Origin: Malurus cyaneus samueli
Lineage: Eukaryota; Chordata; Aves; Passeriformes; Maluridae
Reading direction: 5' to 3'
Assembly (NCBI GenBank): GCA_009741485.1
Contig: CM019214.1
Span: 25,258,522 to 25,322,521 of the forward strand
Length of the DNA: 64,000 nt
Shown here: positions 36,185 to 48,293 of the stretch, in pieces
How the letters are laid out: every line of letters begins with the position of its first letter
Numbering within the stretch: position 1 is the stretch's first letter
Program-made: the position numbers and the translations under genes
Notes under the pieces: generated by a model
What the model was told of the DNA's origin: nothing
Database searches by the model: none
The model's input: only the letters and a program-made list of their open reading frames with translations

Positions 36185-36426
36185 ACACCCTCAAGCTGTG
36201 CCTGGGGAAGTTCAGGGTGGACACCAGGAGGAATTTGCCCATGGAAAGGGTGCTCAGGCCTTGGCAGGGGCTGCCCAGGGAGCTTTGGAGTCCTCATCCC
36301 TGGAGGTGTCCCAGGAAGGGCTGGAGGTGACATTGAGTGCTCTGGGCTGGGGACAAGGTGGGCATCAGGCACAGCTGGCACTCCATGGGCTGGGAGGGCT
36401 TTTCCACCCTCAGGGATTCCAAAATC
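36185..36426 (+). repeat. CR1 LINE 3' end, second subfamily
   Basis: From 'caagctgtgcctggggaagttcagggtgg' to 'ttttccaccctcagggattcc'. Its end lies within a few bases of the OR-derived segment that follows. Confidence 0.92.
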
Positions 36427-36427
36427 T

Positions 36428-36570
36428 GGGGTTGTGCACAGGACTGGGAAAGACCTGCCTCCACTGGTCCACATCACCACGGGCAACATCTACGTCCTGG
36501 TACCCACTGCCCTCCCCCCTATCGTCTACAGGGTGAGGACCAAGCAGGTCCAGAGGAGGATCCTGATTCC
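36428..36570 (+). pseudogene. Truncated OR51E2-like receptor fragment (TM6-TM7 end)
   Basis: About 47 codons on the + strand read VVHRTGKDLPPLVHITTGN, then YVLVPTALPPIVY and VRTKQVQRRIL. They align without a gap to residues 261-305 of the receptor encoded at 13409-14359 (VVHRFGRDLAPLVHIIMGN, YILVPAVLNPIIY, VRTKQIQRRIL). Most positions are identical, but HRFG has become HRTG and the NPxxY asparagine is proline. The frame stays open past the receptor end with no OR-type stop. Nothing upstream of 36426 resembles an OR; two CR1 3' ends sit there. It is a non-functional relic of an OR51E2-type paralogue in the opposite orientation to the intact copy. Confidence 0.9.
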
Positions 36571-37212
36571 AGTTAAAATTCTCGTGGCAGAATCTCCTGT
36601 AGGGCCATGCCCAGCTCCTGACCCCACTGGGAAGGTCTGGGGATGGGAAAGAGCTCCTCAGCTGTCCCTGGGCTGGCTCTGAGTACAAAGAACTGTAATT
36701 TAAGGCTGCTCAGTATGGAGCAAACCCACGCTGAGAACAGGCACTGAGGCTGCAATACAGGGCTGCAGCAGCCCAGCAGTTGATGGTTTAATGGAAGCAC
36801 TCCAAGCTTGTGAGGAATCAACACAGGGATCTGTTCCTTTCCTTACAGCACACCCCAAAGCATCCCAGTGCACCCCTGAGCGACACACACACCGCAAACA
36901 GACAGACAGCACAAAACATTCATCTGCAATTAACCATTGTGTCATCTTTTTCTTGTATTTAATCACTGCCTATAATTTAGAAAATTATTTTTGGAAGAAG
37001 CAAATCAATACCACTTTGTGGAAGTGGAAAGTTCTAGCACAAACCCAATTAAGAACTTAATATCCTGAATTAGGAACAAATTAACTCATGATCCAAACAG
37101 CAAAATCAGATTTGCAAACATCAGCCTGAGATGTTTGTGGGGAGGTGTTTTGGGGTGGGTTTTGGCAGTGGAGAGGATGCAGGGTGCCCAGGAGGGAGTT
37201 CTAAATGGATCA
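36571..37212. other. Noncoding spacer
   Basis: No gene recognised. 36940-37000 is AT-rich. Confidence 0.5.
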
Positions 37213-37373
37213 GACCATCACAGAATGATGGAATCACGGAATCAGAATGGTTTGGGTTGGAAGGACCTTAAAGGTCACTCCATTCCACCCCTGCCATGGC
37301 AGGGACACCTCCCACTGTCCCAGGCTGCTCCCAGCCCCAATGTCCAGCCTGGCCTTGGACACTGCCAGGGAGG
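37213..37373 (-). repeat. CR1 LINE 3' end with tail remnant
   Basis: Reverse-oriented. The start 'atcacagaatgatggaatcacggaatcagaatgg' is an expanded octamer tail. About 160 bp. Confidence 0.9.
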
Positions 37374-38362
37374 AGGAATTGTGGTGCTTTTGTGTAAACA
37401 GATAAAGGGCAGAAATACCAAAGTGAGCAGGTCCATCCCTGATGGGTCTGCAGCCCTGAAGGATGCCCCCCTGAGCAGGGACACCCCCAAAGGGATGAAT
37501 CCAGACTGAATCTGACTGTTCAGTTTATTGTTCATCTGTCAGCATCTCAAAGTTCTCCCATGATGCCTCCCATGATATCTCCACTACTCTGGGTATAGGG
37601 AGGGTCGTAAAAAGCTTCAAAACAACCCAATTCCATCCTTTCCCATATGTGCAAACCTCAGTTCCTGCTCAACTAAATTGGAAACCTCCCACAGGTGTGA
37701 AAAAAAGACTATTTATATTATTTATTTATATATAAGATATATTTTTAAATATGATATTTATATTTTTTCCCTTCTTCTTGACTGTGGACTCCATGCTGGG
37801 GAAAGGGCTGCTGAGGACACCTTGGGGGAAGGAAACAGAGACCCCAAAAGAACCTGTGACCCTCAGGGCAGCATGGGCCGCCTGGGTATGGGGATTTCGT
37901 ACCTGCTGGGCTGGGATGGCAACAGCTGGATCAGGGATTCAACAGTAAAATAGGCCAGATTTGCTCTTGTGCCTCGTGAAGAGCCAGCTTTTGTATCAGT
38001 ACAGATTTATAAATATTCCAGTTCTGCAGTGAAACACATTTCTTGTTCTAAGACTTGGGGAAAATAAAGGAAGCAGGCACATTAAATCAGGGGAAATATT
38101 ATGGATTTCATTATCTTCAGCATCTCTCAGTGCTGCTGATTTGTATTTGATCTGTGAATCAGCTCTAGCACCCCCACACATCAATAACTAATTGAGGCAA
38201 CAGAAATTATGTCTAAGTCATAGGAGGACAAGCACAACCGAAAAGACAGAAAAAAAATCATTGTTCTCATGTCTGTGCTCTTTGCCATGAGCTGGGAGCT
38301 GGTCCCCCTCAGAATCCCAAAATCTGTTGTGATCCATCATGTGCTGCAATCTGCATGTTCAG
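37374..38362. other. Noncoding, partly AT-rich
   Basis: 37705-37775 is nearly pure AT (TATTTATATATAAGATATAT). No gene recognised. Confidence 0.5.
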
Positions 38363-38826
38363 ATCACAGAATCCCAGAATGGTTTGGGCTGAGAGGGACC
38401 TTAAAACCCATCCATCCCACCCCTGCCATAGCAGGGACACCTCCCACTGTCCCAGGCTGCTCCCAGCCCCAATGTCCAGCCTGGCCTTGGGCACTCAAAG
38501 GGATCCAGGGGCAGCCACAGCTTCTCTGGGCACCCTGTGCCAGGGCCTGCCCACCCTCCCAGGGAACAATTCCTGCCCAATATCCCATCTGGCCCTGCCC
38601 TCTGGCACTGGGAAGCCATTCCCTGGTTCCTGTCCCTCCAGCCCTTGTCCCCAGTCCCTCTCCAGCTCTTCTGGAGCCCCTTCAGTCCCTGGCAGAGGCT
38701 CTGAGCTCTCCCTGGATCCTTCCCTTCCCCAGGTGAGCACCCCCAGCTGTCTCTGGCTCCAGAGGCTCCAGCCCTGCAGCAGCTCCGTGGCTCCTCTGTA
38801 CTCTCTCCAGCAGCTCCATGTCCACC
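38363..38826 (-). repeat. CR1 LINE 3' end, young subfamily, long copy
   Basis: Reverse-oriented, 464 bp, the most complete young copy in the window. It reaches 'ctctgtactctctccagcagctccatgtcc', a block internal to the CR1 3' UTR/ORF2 junction region. Confidence 0.94.
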
Positions 38827-39839
38827 CAGAATTAAAATATTCCCCCTCTCTGGAGCCAGGATCTGTTTGGCATCTTGGTGCTGGGACAGACATCACCCCC
38901 GCAGTGGGAGCAGTGCGTTTGTTTACCATTTCTATTCCTGGCTATTCCCAGGCAGCAGCTTCTCCCCCGTGATGATTCAGTCCCTGAAGTGCCAGCAGTG
39001 AGTGATTAGGGAGATCAGCTTCCTTAAAACACAAAAGTGTTTCTGTGCAGGTCCTTCTGCAGGCTGAGGAGTTTCTAGTGGGAGAGAACAGTATTGCCAG
39101 TGCTGTAGGTACAGGCAGGACCAGCCTGACCATCCAGGCGAGCTGGGTGTGTATTTTTCACATTTCACCTGCGGTTGGGGCAGTATTTTTAAGTGCAGTG
39201 CCAAACTCTGAGCCAGGCTCAAACTTTATCCAAATCAGTGTGAAATATGAAAGGATCTCCCCAGAAAAGCTGCTGGGCAGCAGCACCCATACATCTAAGG
39301 GGGCTTTGATGGAGTTAATGAGCTGCTTCATCACTTCCAGACATCTTGTGGACAAGATCTTCCAGTCACACCTTCACCTGCAGCCTCCATTGGTTGCCTC
39401 ATTTAGGTTAATTACAACAGCGCTAATCACCTGGCTCTTCCTTGGTGAAACCAACCTCAAAGCAGCTGCAGACCCGCTGGTGTGACATCTGCCAACCCTG
39501 TCACCTGGGGTGACCTGCAATTCCCTGCTCCCAGCTCCAGTGCATCCCTTGCGCTCACACACACCCAGGAAAGGCAAATACCACTGGGAAGGGAATGAAT
39601 GGTTGTGAAAAATCAGAAGTTCTGGTGAAATACAGGCTTGAAGCAAGGAAAAAACTCTGGAATGAGTGACTTGGATAAGTACAGAGTTACAGCAGTGGGA
39701 GAGTCTGACCTGACCCCCCTGGCTGCACCCTCCTGCCAGGGAGTTGTGGAGAGCCAGAAGGAGCAGCTGCTCTGGGTTTGATGCTTCACACAGGGCTGAG
39801 AGATGGTGCTGGACCCCTCTGTGTGTGTGACCCTCCCTG
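38827..39839. other. Noncoding spacer
   Basis: Unique sequence; no coding frame with domain content. Confidence 0.5.
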
Positions 39840-40073
39840 ACGGACAATTTCAATGGGATATTGGGCAGGAATTGTTCCCTGGGAGGGTGGGCAGGCCCTG
39901 GCACAGGGTGCCCAGAGAAGCTGTGGCTGCCCCTGGATCCCTTTGAGTGCCCAAGGCCAGGCTGGACATTGGGGCTGGGAGCAGCCTGGGACAGTGGGAG
40001 GTGTCCCTGCCATGGCAGGGGTGGCACTGGATGGGCTTTGAGGTCCCTTCCAGCCCAAACCATTCTGGGATAA
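39840..40073 (+). repeat. CR1 LINE 3' end, young subfamily
   Basis: Starts 'caatgggatattgggcaggaattgttccctggg' and ends 'cccaaaccattctgggataagg'. The core is indistinguishable by eye from those at 35840 and 55983. Confidence 0.93.
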
Positions 40074-42026
40074 GGAAATAGGGCTGGAGCAGCACTGGGA
40101 ATGAGAAGGACCAGTAAAGCTGAGCCTGGTACTGGTTAAGCAGCATTATTTAATAACCAGCAGGCTTTGTTACCTAGGAGCTGCTGCCCAGGGGATCGAG
40201 TACCTCAGGTGGGGAGGAGGAAGGAAGGAGCTGCTTTTTCCCAAGATCAGAATTACAGGATCTCAGATGTGTTTGCCCTTTCCAAACAAACAATTCTTGC
40301 ACGAGACGTGTTTCCTGCTGGAGTGGCTTGTGCCAGCTGTGAGTTCACAGCTGTCAGGCTGCAAACAGAGTCCTGTGAGCCACAAACCATCATCAACACC
40401 ATGGTCTGAGCAGCGTGGTCACAACATTGTCTTTGCAGGGCTTGGCCTCATGTGGCCAACGGCAATGGCTGAGCCAGGCTGAAAAACCTCTTGGTTTGTG
40501 TTGTGGGCAGGACTCAAAGGGACTTAGAGGAGAGATTCAACTATTTCAGGGTCAAGGAAGTCAAATGCCTGGAAAGCTGAAGGGATGAGGTCTGGCCCTT
40601 TGGTATGCTGGGTAAAGCAAAGGATACAAGTGCCTGAGAAACTTGCATCCCATTCCCAAACTGCCAGCAGCTTGGTTTAACCCTTCCATGTCTGTGCTCC
40701 CTGTGAAACAGGACAAGTCACAGCAATTTGTGCTTTTGCCGAGGGTTGGAGGGGAGGGAGGTGCACGTGCCGTGGGAGGGGATGCTGCAGGGGAGGTGAC
40801 ACTGGTTTTCCTTTCTAACACAGGGACAGGGACCCCGTGGGTACTATGCCCATCCAGAGAGGGGCTTCAGCAAGGTGATTTGGATTTGGGCTCCAGCAGG
40901 AACATCCCTGCACCTGACTGTGCTGTTTCATCCAGAGCTCCAGCTCAGGGAAAGCCCCAGACCACGGGCAGGAGCTCTCACAGCAAAAATCCTCTGGGCA
41001 ACACAAACTGATGGTGCAGAGGAACATCTGCTCCCATTCCCCAAGGTGGGAGTCGGGCAGGGCACAGCAGGGACACAGCAGGGACAGGGCAGGGACACAG
41101 CAGGGACACAGCAGCCCAGAATGTGGCTTGGTGCCCACCTGCACACATGGGTGGGTGACAAGATCCTGCTGAGCTCCATCCTCCAGCTGCTCTGGGTCTC
41201 CTTCTCACACCTTAGGTTTTTACATTGATGGAAAGTAAATGTGCTCAACTCTGAGTTTGTAACCCCAGGCTGTGGAGGGGAGGGATGGAAACAACAGCCA
41301 GGGGAGAGGCTGGGCTGGGAGGAGAGGTGAGACAGCTCCCAAGCGCTCAGGCTAGCACCACGTGAGTTTGTGCTGTGCCAAGGAGAGCTTGCTCTGCGCT
41401 GGAAAGCTCCTGGTGGATGATCCCCCAGAAAATTTCTCCAGTTGGATCTGGTGTGTCAGCTCTGCCTGGTCTTTGCTGCTTTCTGGGGAGAAGCAGCAAG
41501 AAAAAATTTCAGCACAAATGAAGGTGTAGATGCTGCCCACCACATTCAGACTTGTCCCTCCAGGATAGTTCTCTGGAGTTTCTGTTACCTTCAATCTTCT
41601 CCCATCCAAACAAACCCCCAGAAACTCTGCCTGCCTGCCTTTGTGGGCTTTGCTCACGGGTGGATGACAGAAGGAAAACAGAGCAGCAAAAGGGAATTTC
41701 ATGATCACATTTAATATCCCAGAGCATTGCTTTGCTCTACAAACTTGGAGGAATTTCCTGTGTTTGGCCCATTGAGGGAAGCCATGGCTGGAAGGTGACC
41801 TTGCCTTCCTCGTTCTCTCCTCTTGCAGCTCATTTCATGATGCCAGCTGCACCCTGGCAAGCAACCAACAAAGGAACAGGCCCTTCACAAGCAACAGACT
41901 AAAGGTCCTTTGATTATCCCTCGTGGCACAACCTGAAGCATCAAGTTCTTCAGCTCACAGGAACTTCCAAGTTACAACATTCCCATTCACTCTGCATTTC
42001 TGACCCAATTCCCCCTAGCTGGTGAT
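40074..42026. other. Noncoding spacer between CR1 copies
   Basis: Holds a short tandem run of GCAGGGACACA-type units (41062-41112). No gene recognised. Confidence 0.5.
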
Positions 42027-42181
42027 CATAGAATCCCAGAATCCCAGGATCCCTGAGGCTGGAAAAGCCCTCCCAGCCCATGGAGTGCCAGCTGTGCCCG
42101 ATGCCCACCTTGTCCCCAGCCCAGAGCACTCAGTGCCACCTCCAGCCCTTCCTGGGACACCTCCAGGGACGGGGACTCCAT
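42027..42181 (-). repeat. CR1 LINE 3' end, second subfamily
   Basis: Reverse-oriented 'atcatagaatcccagaatcccaggatccctgagg' to 'ctccagggacggggactcca'. It ends 160 bp before the OR pseudogene. Confidence 0.92.
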
Positions 42182-42340
42182 GAGGAAATGGTGATGTTAT
42201 GCTGTTTCACACATTACAATAATGATGTGGATTCCTGATCTGGCTCTCTTGTATTGATGCAGAGGCCCCATCTTAACCCCCTGGCACTCCAGGACTCAAA
42301 ATTGGGTGTATTTTTTAAACACAAATCAAGATTCCCCTTC

Positions 42341-43258
42341 ATGGCTTCTGATCCCTTCAGCAGCTCCTCCTCCTTCATCCTGGTGGGTGTCCCTGACCTG
42401 GAAGCTTCCCCACCTACCTGGGCATTCTGTTCTGCTCTGCTTATGTCCTTGCCATGGTATGGAATGGGGCGGTTTTGCTGGTCCTTGGGCTGGACAGGTC
42501 CCTGCAGGCCCCCACCCATCACCTCCTGGCCATGTTGGTGGCCATCGATGTGGCCATGGTGACATCCATCGTCCCCGAGATGCTGAGTGTGTTCTGGCTG
42601 AACTCTGCTGATGTTGGCTCCATGGTCTGTTTCGTGCAGATGTTTCTCGTTCAGTCCACAACAGCTGAGGAGTCGGGAGTGCTCCTGGCCATGGCTGCTG
42701 ACCACTATGTGGTCATCTGCCACCCCCTCAGGTACCACGCCACCCTGAGTGACCAGACCATTGCCCAGACCGGCCTGGCCATCGTGCTGCGAGCCCTCCT
42801 GTCCATGGTGCCCCTGACAGGGCTAGTGATGTCTCTGCCCTGCTGCGGCTCCTCGTGGCCCCGCACTCGTGCTGCGAGCCCATGGCCAGCCTGGCCTGTG
42901 CTGAGCCCGGGGCCAGCAGCCTCTACAGCGTGGCCAGCTCCTCGCTGACAGTGGGGACGGACATGGCTTCGATGGCTGTGTCCTTGGGGATGGTCCTGAG
43001 TGCTGTCCTGGGGAGGCAGTGCCGCTGGAAGGCCCTGAGCACCTGAGGGTTCCACCTGTGTGTGGTGCTGCTGTTCCACATCCCTGGCACCGTGTCCAGG
43101 GACTGCCAGCGCTTCGCTGGGGCCGTGTCCGTGCCACACGGGTCCTGCTGGCCGGTCTGTGCCTGACCCTGCCCACCACGCTCAGCCCCCTCGTGTACAG
43201 CCTGAGCAGCGAGCAGAACCTGCTCAAAATGCTCCTTCCCAGGAAGGCTGGTGCCTGA
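42341..43258 (+). pseudogene. Class I olfactory receptor pseudogene, OR52-like
   Basis: The ATG at 42341 opens MASDPFSSSSSFILVGVPD, the class I N-terminal pattern. The reading then jumps frame near 42440 (into AMVWNGAVLLVLGLDRSL), again near 42852 (into VAPHSCCEPMASLACAEPG) and again near 43130 (into LLAGLCLTLPTTLSPLVYS). A nonsense codon lies at 43044-43046, where the TM6 STC motif should be. DRY has become DHY (ADHYVVICHPLRY). The SLPCC / HSCCEPMASLAC loop and the KALST-H motif are OR52-type. With three frameshifts and one stop the gene is clearly dead, and errors alone would not explain it. It is related to, and in the same orientation as, the pseudogene at 46253. Confidence 0.92.
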
Positions 43259-44084
43259 CGCAGCAGTCCATGATTTCCAGGCGTGTTCATCTCTGCAAAG
43301 GCAGCTCCAGCCTTCCCAGGGAGGGCATGGGGTGAGCAGGAGCAGTGAGGAGGGAGGACTCAGTTTTAATGGGGTTCTGCTCCGTGACGAGAGTTATTTG
43401 GGCCTGGGAGCAAGAACACACACCGATTTCTCTTTCCCTCCATCCTGTCCAGGTGATCCAGAGCAGCAAGGACCCACCTTTGAGTTTGGACATGTTCTCA
43501 GTGCCAGGAACATCCCTGTGATCATTTCAGGGCTCCAGGTGCATTTGTGTCAATACACAGATCCTGATCTATGAATTCTGCCCTAAAAGAATTTTAGGCT
43601 GTGACAGAGATCTGAAGGACTGGTTCCAATCACAGCCCAACACTGTGTCTACACCTGCCATGAATCCCACCCAAAATGCCTGCTTTAGTCTTCACTTCTA
43701 CATTAAAATTAAAGCTCAGTGGATTGCTTTCTGTTTCACAAAGGTTTGAATCTGTCATTCTTCACCTCAAACATATTTTTCCTGTCTTTATGGTGTGGCT
43801 TTCTGCTGCACCTCCCCTGACACCTCAAAAACCACTTGACAGGATGTTTCTGCTGCCCTAAATATGCACTTCTCTATGCTGAATTTGTACTTTTTGGGTT
43901 TACACTGCCTGGGGCTTGGGAGGGCCTGGTGGGACACAGACAGCCCATTCCATGATCCTTGGTAGTGAAAGCCAGCAGAGGCTTTCAGCCAACAGCACAG
44001 CAGCACTGGGAAGGCAGGCACACACACTTTAATTCTGCTGGAGGCACCTTGTGCAGCACATTCCTGTCTGGCTTGGCCATCAAG
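43259..44084. other. Noncoding spacer
   Basis: Unique sequence; no gene recognised. Confidence 0.5.
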
Positions 44085-44206
44085 GCCAGGCTGGATGGGG
44101 CTTGGAACAACCTGGGACAGTGGAAGGTGTCCCTGCCCATGGCAGGGGTGGAATGGGATGAGCTTTAGAGTCCTTTCCAACCCTACCCAATCATTCTGTG
44201 ATTCCA
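44085..44206 (+). repeat. CR1 LINE 3' end
   Basis: 'aaggccaggctggatggggcttggaacaacc' to 'caatcattctgtgattcc'. About 120 bp with a good tail. Confidence 0.9.
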
Positions 44207-44996
44207 AGATCTCCTATCACGTATCATTCATCAAAGAAATGAGAAGAGAGAGAACTGACGTGGGATTAAGGCTGCTCCCTGCTGGGGTGTTACACAGGAG
44301 CCTGGAGAGAACTGGCCTTCAAGAATCCCCATCCTGGGTACTCCTACTGGCATTCCGGGGTGATTTATGCACAGCCCCAGCACAGGAGCTGTTTCTTTCC
44401 AGCGTGGCCATCCCCAAGGTGAGCTGAGCATGGAGAGAGCCAGGTGGGTGCTGGTGGCAGCTTGGGCACGGCAGATGGTCCGGGCCAGGAGCTGGGGGCA
44501 TTTCAGCATCCAGCTTGGAGCCTGCACAGCGTGAGAGAGCCAGGAAAAAAGCAGTGGCTGGAAATTTCTTCTAAAAGTAGTTTTTTCAAACTGTATTATC
44601 AAACCAAACTGTCATTCTAATGCTGCAGAATTCTGATTCTCTAAGTATTTTTTAGGTAAAAATAGGACTAAGAGTTTAAAAAGCTAAACAAATATCAGAC
44701 CTTTTAATTAAAGGCAGAAATTGCTGCAAATGAATCAACTTGTTTCTGATTGTATAATTAATCAATAATTAGCTCAACACACATTTTCTGTAATACAAAC
44801 TAGATTTCCAACTGTGGGTAATGTTCTTAATGCCTTGACATGAGAACAGGTATTGGGATGGAAAGATGGGGGCTCACCAGCAGGCAGAATTTGGTGAAAT
44901 AGGCTGGATAATGTCATAAAGGGCACCAGACAGGACTGGGAGAGAGGAGGAGGAGGCAGGCAGGGCACTGCCATCTTGATTAGGTGTTAGGAAGAA
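44207..44996. other. Noncoding, AT-rich
   Basis: 44580-44790 is AT-rich. No gene recognised. Confidence 0.5.
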
Positions 44997-45172
44997 CACG
45001 GTGTCCAGAGAAGCTGTGGCTGCCCCTGGATCCCTTTGAGTGCCCAAGGCCAGGCTGGACATTGGGGCTGGGAGCAGCCTGGGACAGTGGGAGGTGTCCC
45101 TGCCATGGCAGGGGTGGCACTGGGTGGGCTTTGAGGTCTCTTCCAGCCCAAACCCATATGTTCTGTGAGTTT
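44997..45172 (+). repeat. CR1 LINE 3' end, young subfamily
   Basis: Truncated within the GTGTCCAGAGAAGCTGTGGC block. Ends 'cagcccaaacccatatgttctgtgag'. Confidence 0.93.
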
Positions 45173-46252
45173 ATGATGGTTCTGACATTTTGCTGCATTT
45201 TGAGGTCTCTGAATCACTTGGTTTTTATTTCCCAGGAGTGTTCCTCCTCCCCCGAGAGCAGCAGGGCAGAGGCACCTCTCTGTCAAAACCTCTGTGCTCC
45301 CACCCCCTGATTAACGAAACCTTTCACTCACCAGAAAATGAAATCAGGTTTAGTTGGCAGGAGCTGTTTCCTGCAGCCTGCGTTGATTGCCATAATTTAA
45401 TTTTATCTCAATCCTTTCATTTTTTATTGACCAAATCACCCATTAAGTTCTCAGGCTTTCTGCTGGGCTCTGATGTCAGGGTGACAATTGCAGTTCTATC
45501 ACATCAATGTTCCTGCTCCCCAGGGAACATCCTGGGAAGTGCCTGCAGCCCCCAGCGTACCAGGGCTCCTGGAAGTTGGGCAGGACCCACCAAAGCTCCT
45601 GGAGATGCTTTTCCTGCCATGCAAATTATCCAAGGCAGCTGCTATTTGTTTTATATTTTAGCAAAGGGTGTTTAACATCCTTTAGAGCTGCCAGTCTGCT
45701 CCACACAGAGGACAAATGCCCCCGTCTGCTTTTCTCTGACTTCTCCTTTTAACAGGTTCCAATTGTCTTCAGGTCAGAGAATCACTGAATCAGAGATTCA
45801 TTAAATTATTGAATCAGAGAATTGAAGAATATTGGGAACATAGAATGGTTTGGTTGTAAGTCCAAGCTTGTCTCTGCAGAGGTTTCACGGTGTCTGGCTC
45901 AGGACTGGAAATTGTTCTGTACAACTTTCATCAGTTGTCCCAAACCAGCACAAATAATGGCTCAGATGAAGTTTTCCCAGTGGAGAACTGTGTCCTGGAG
46001 AGCAAAGGCTCTGGAGCAGCTGCCAGCAGCTGGGAGGGTAATGCTGGCAGCCAAGGGGGCCAGAGCAGTTTGGAGGTGTAAGAGGGGAATGGAAAAAGTC
46101 CGATTATTTCATTACAAGGTGTTTAAATATTTACCTCTTTAAATCTTTTTAATCTTAAATCTAAAACAATCTATGGATGGCAGCCAAGATCCCAACCTTT
46201 CCGTCACCCTTCCAGGGAGCAGGGACAAAGTTTAGCTCGGGCTGTGTGTGCC
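45173..46252. other. Noncoding upstream flank of second OR52-like pseudogene
   Basis: 45775-45860 repeats 'gaatcagagaatt' motifs and may be a slipped CR1 octamer tail. No exon recognised. Confidence 0.45.
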
Positions 46253-47373
46253 ATGTCAGCCCCCAACACCAGCCCTCTGCCTTTCCTCCTGACGGGCATC
46301 CCTGGCCTGGAATCTCTCCACGTGTGGATTTCCATCCTGTTGTGCATTACCTTCATACTGGCCTTGCTGGGAAACCTGCTGGTGCTGCTGGCCGTGGGGC
46401 TGGACAGGGGCCTGCACCAGCCCATGCTCTGTTTCATCGCCACGCTGGCTGGCATCAACCTCATCTTCTCCACTGCTGTGGTTCCCAAGATGCTGGGCGT
46501 GTTCTGGGTGGGTTCAAGGGAGATTGGCTTTGAAGCTGCTTCATCCTGATGTTCCTCATCCACACATTCACCGCAGCAGAGTCAGGGGTGCTCCTGGCCA
46601 TGTCCTTGGACCGCTATGTGGCCATCTGCCACCTGCTGAGGTACAGCACCGTCCTGAGCGGCCCCAGGGCCATCCAGGCAGGGCTGCTGTCCCTGGCCAG
46701 GGGAGTTGGTGTCATGATCCCCCTGATGTAGCTCCTCATCAGCCTGCCCTACTGCAGCAGCAGGGTGATCCCACACTCGTCCTGTGAGCACGTGGCCCAC
46801 ACGGCCACCAGCCACCGCTACAGCCTCAGCCTGGCCACGCTGCTCGTGGGGACAGACTCTGCCTTCATCACCTTCTCCTATGGCATGATCCTCAGGGCTG
46901 TGCTGAGGCTGCCATCCCACCAGGCGAGGCTCAAGGCCCTCGGCACCTGCGGATGCCATGTTTTTGTCATTCTGATCTTTCACATAGGTGGGCTCCTCTC
47001 CATGTACCTGCAGATGTTCACTCTTGGCTTGGCACCTCACATCCAAGTGCTGCTGGCTGATTCCTACCTCTTGGTCCTTCCCATGCTCAACCCCCTCGTT
47101 TATGGCATAAAGGTGAAGCAGATCCAGGAAGGGATTTGCAAACTGCTGGGGCAGCTGGCAGGATCCCGGAGCTCACAAGTTGCTAAAGGTGGCTCAGCCT
47201 CAGAGAAAGATTTCTCCCATCCCAGAATAGGCATGGAGTTGAGTGCAATGAATTACCCCCCAGAAAGGTCCATCTCTCTCTCTGGAAAGGAAACCTCAGC
47301 CAGATGCCTGATGCTGACACGGCCACAGCTGATTGACAGGAATGGGTTTGGGCAACTGTCCTTTGGCCAGTAG
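46253..47373 (+). pseudogene. Class I olfactory receptor pseudogene, OR52-like
   Basis: Starts at ATG 46253 (MSAPNTSPLPF, then LLTGIPGLESLHVWISI). TM1 GN, a PML motif in place of PMY, and VVPKMLGVFW are present. At about 46533 one base is missing after REIGFEA, so the frame stops. Reading resumes one frame over as MFLIHTFTAAESGVLLAMS and LDRYVAICHLLRYS, then meets TAG at 46729-46731. After the stop the same frame gives LISLPYCSSRVIPHSSCEH, MILRAVLRLPS, KALGTCGCH and NPLVYGIKVKQI, and continues to a stop at 47371-47373, beyond the usual OR C-terminus. The VIPHSSCEH loop is OR52-type. One deletion and one nonsense codon make this a young pseudogene; the single-base deletion alone could be a sequence error, but the TAG argues against that. 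Confidence 0.9.
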
Positions 47374-47403
47374 AGTCCTCCCCTGCAAGACACCACTGTG
47401 AAA

Positions 47404-48110
47404 CCATGGAATCCCAGGATGGTTTGTGTTGGGAGGGACCTCAAAGATCCCCTGGTTCTACCCCCCTGCCATGGCAGGGACACCTCCACTGTCCCAGGCT
47501 GCTCCCAGCCCCAATGTCCAGACCGGCCATGGGCACTCAAAGGGATCCAGGGGCAGCCACAGCTTCTCTGGGCACCCTGTGCCAGGGCCTGCCCACCCTC
47601 ACAGGTGGGTATCTCTTCCCCAAATATGATCAAAAGCTCTCCTCTCTTAGTTTAGAGCCATTCCCCTTGTCCTGCACTGTCTGTCCTTGTACTGCCCACT
47701 GTACCCAAGTCTCTCCTGTTTTGAGGAGCCCAGCTCTGGAGCCAGGACTGCAGGTGTGGCCTCTGCAGTGGAGAGCAGAAGGGATCATCTCCCTCTCGCT
47801 GCTGGCAGTGCTCCTCCTGATGGTGTTGGATACCTGTGCCCCTGGTCAGCCTGCTGTGCCCCAGATCTTTCTCTGCCGCACTGTTTTTCCAGCCTGTGCT
47901 GGTGCTGGGCCAGTTCCGCAGTCCTGGCAGGACTTGCCACTTGTCCTGGATAGACTCAAGAGGTTCCTGTTGGCCTGTTTCTCCATCCCAGTAGGGCCCT
48001 CTGGACACCAGCACAGCCACCAGGTGAACCTGCTGCTTGTCCATGTGCTTGGAAAGGCTGAGGCATCGCACTGGTGGTGGTCAGGATGTGCCCCCAATAT
48101 CTGTGATTTT
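47404..48110 (-). repeat. CR1 LINE, longest copy (3' UTR plus part of the ORF2 region)
   Basis: Reverse-oriented copy of about 700 bp. After the usual 3' blocks it continues through 'ggagagcagaagggatcatctccctc', 'gctggcagtgctcctcctgatg', 'ggacttgccacttgtcctgg' and 'caagaggttcctgttggcctgtttctcc', all found in order in full-length CR1 elements. It lies 30 bp past the stop of the OR pseudogene. No intact reverse transcriptase frame remains. Confidence 0.85.
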
Positions 48111-48293
48111 ACTGGGCCATGGCTGGACCGGGCTCTGTGCAGTGAGGCCTCTCCTCCCTGCAGACATCACACCAATGACAAACCAGTGCTGGAACAAGCC
48201 CTGAGCAGCTGGGAAGCCTGGCTTCTGGGAAATTTGGGGGTCAGTGTCTTCCCCAGCACCGTGGCAAGGTGGACAGGAGCCCCTTTGTACAGG

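Noticed and set aside
35594..36682. 362-codon + strand frame
   Set aside because: It is a concatenation of two CR1 3' ends and the OR fragment, not a gene.
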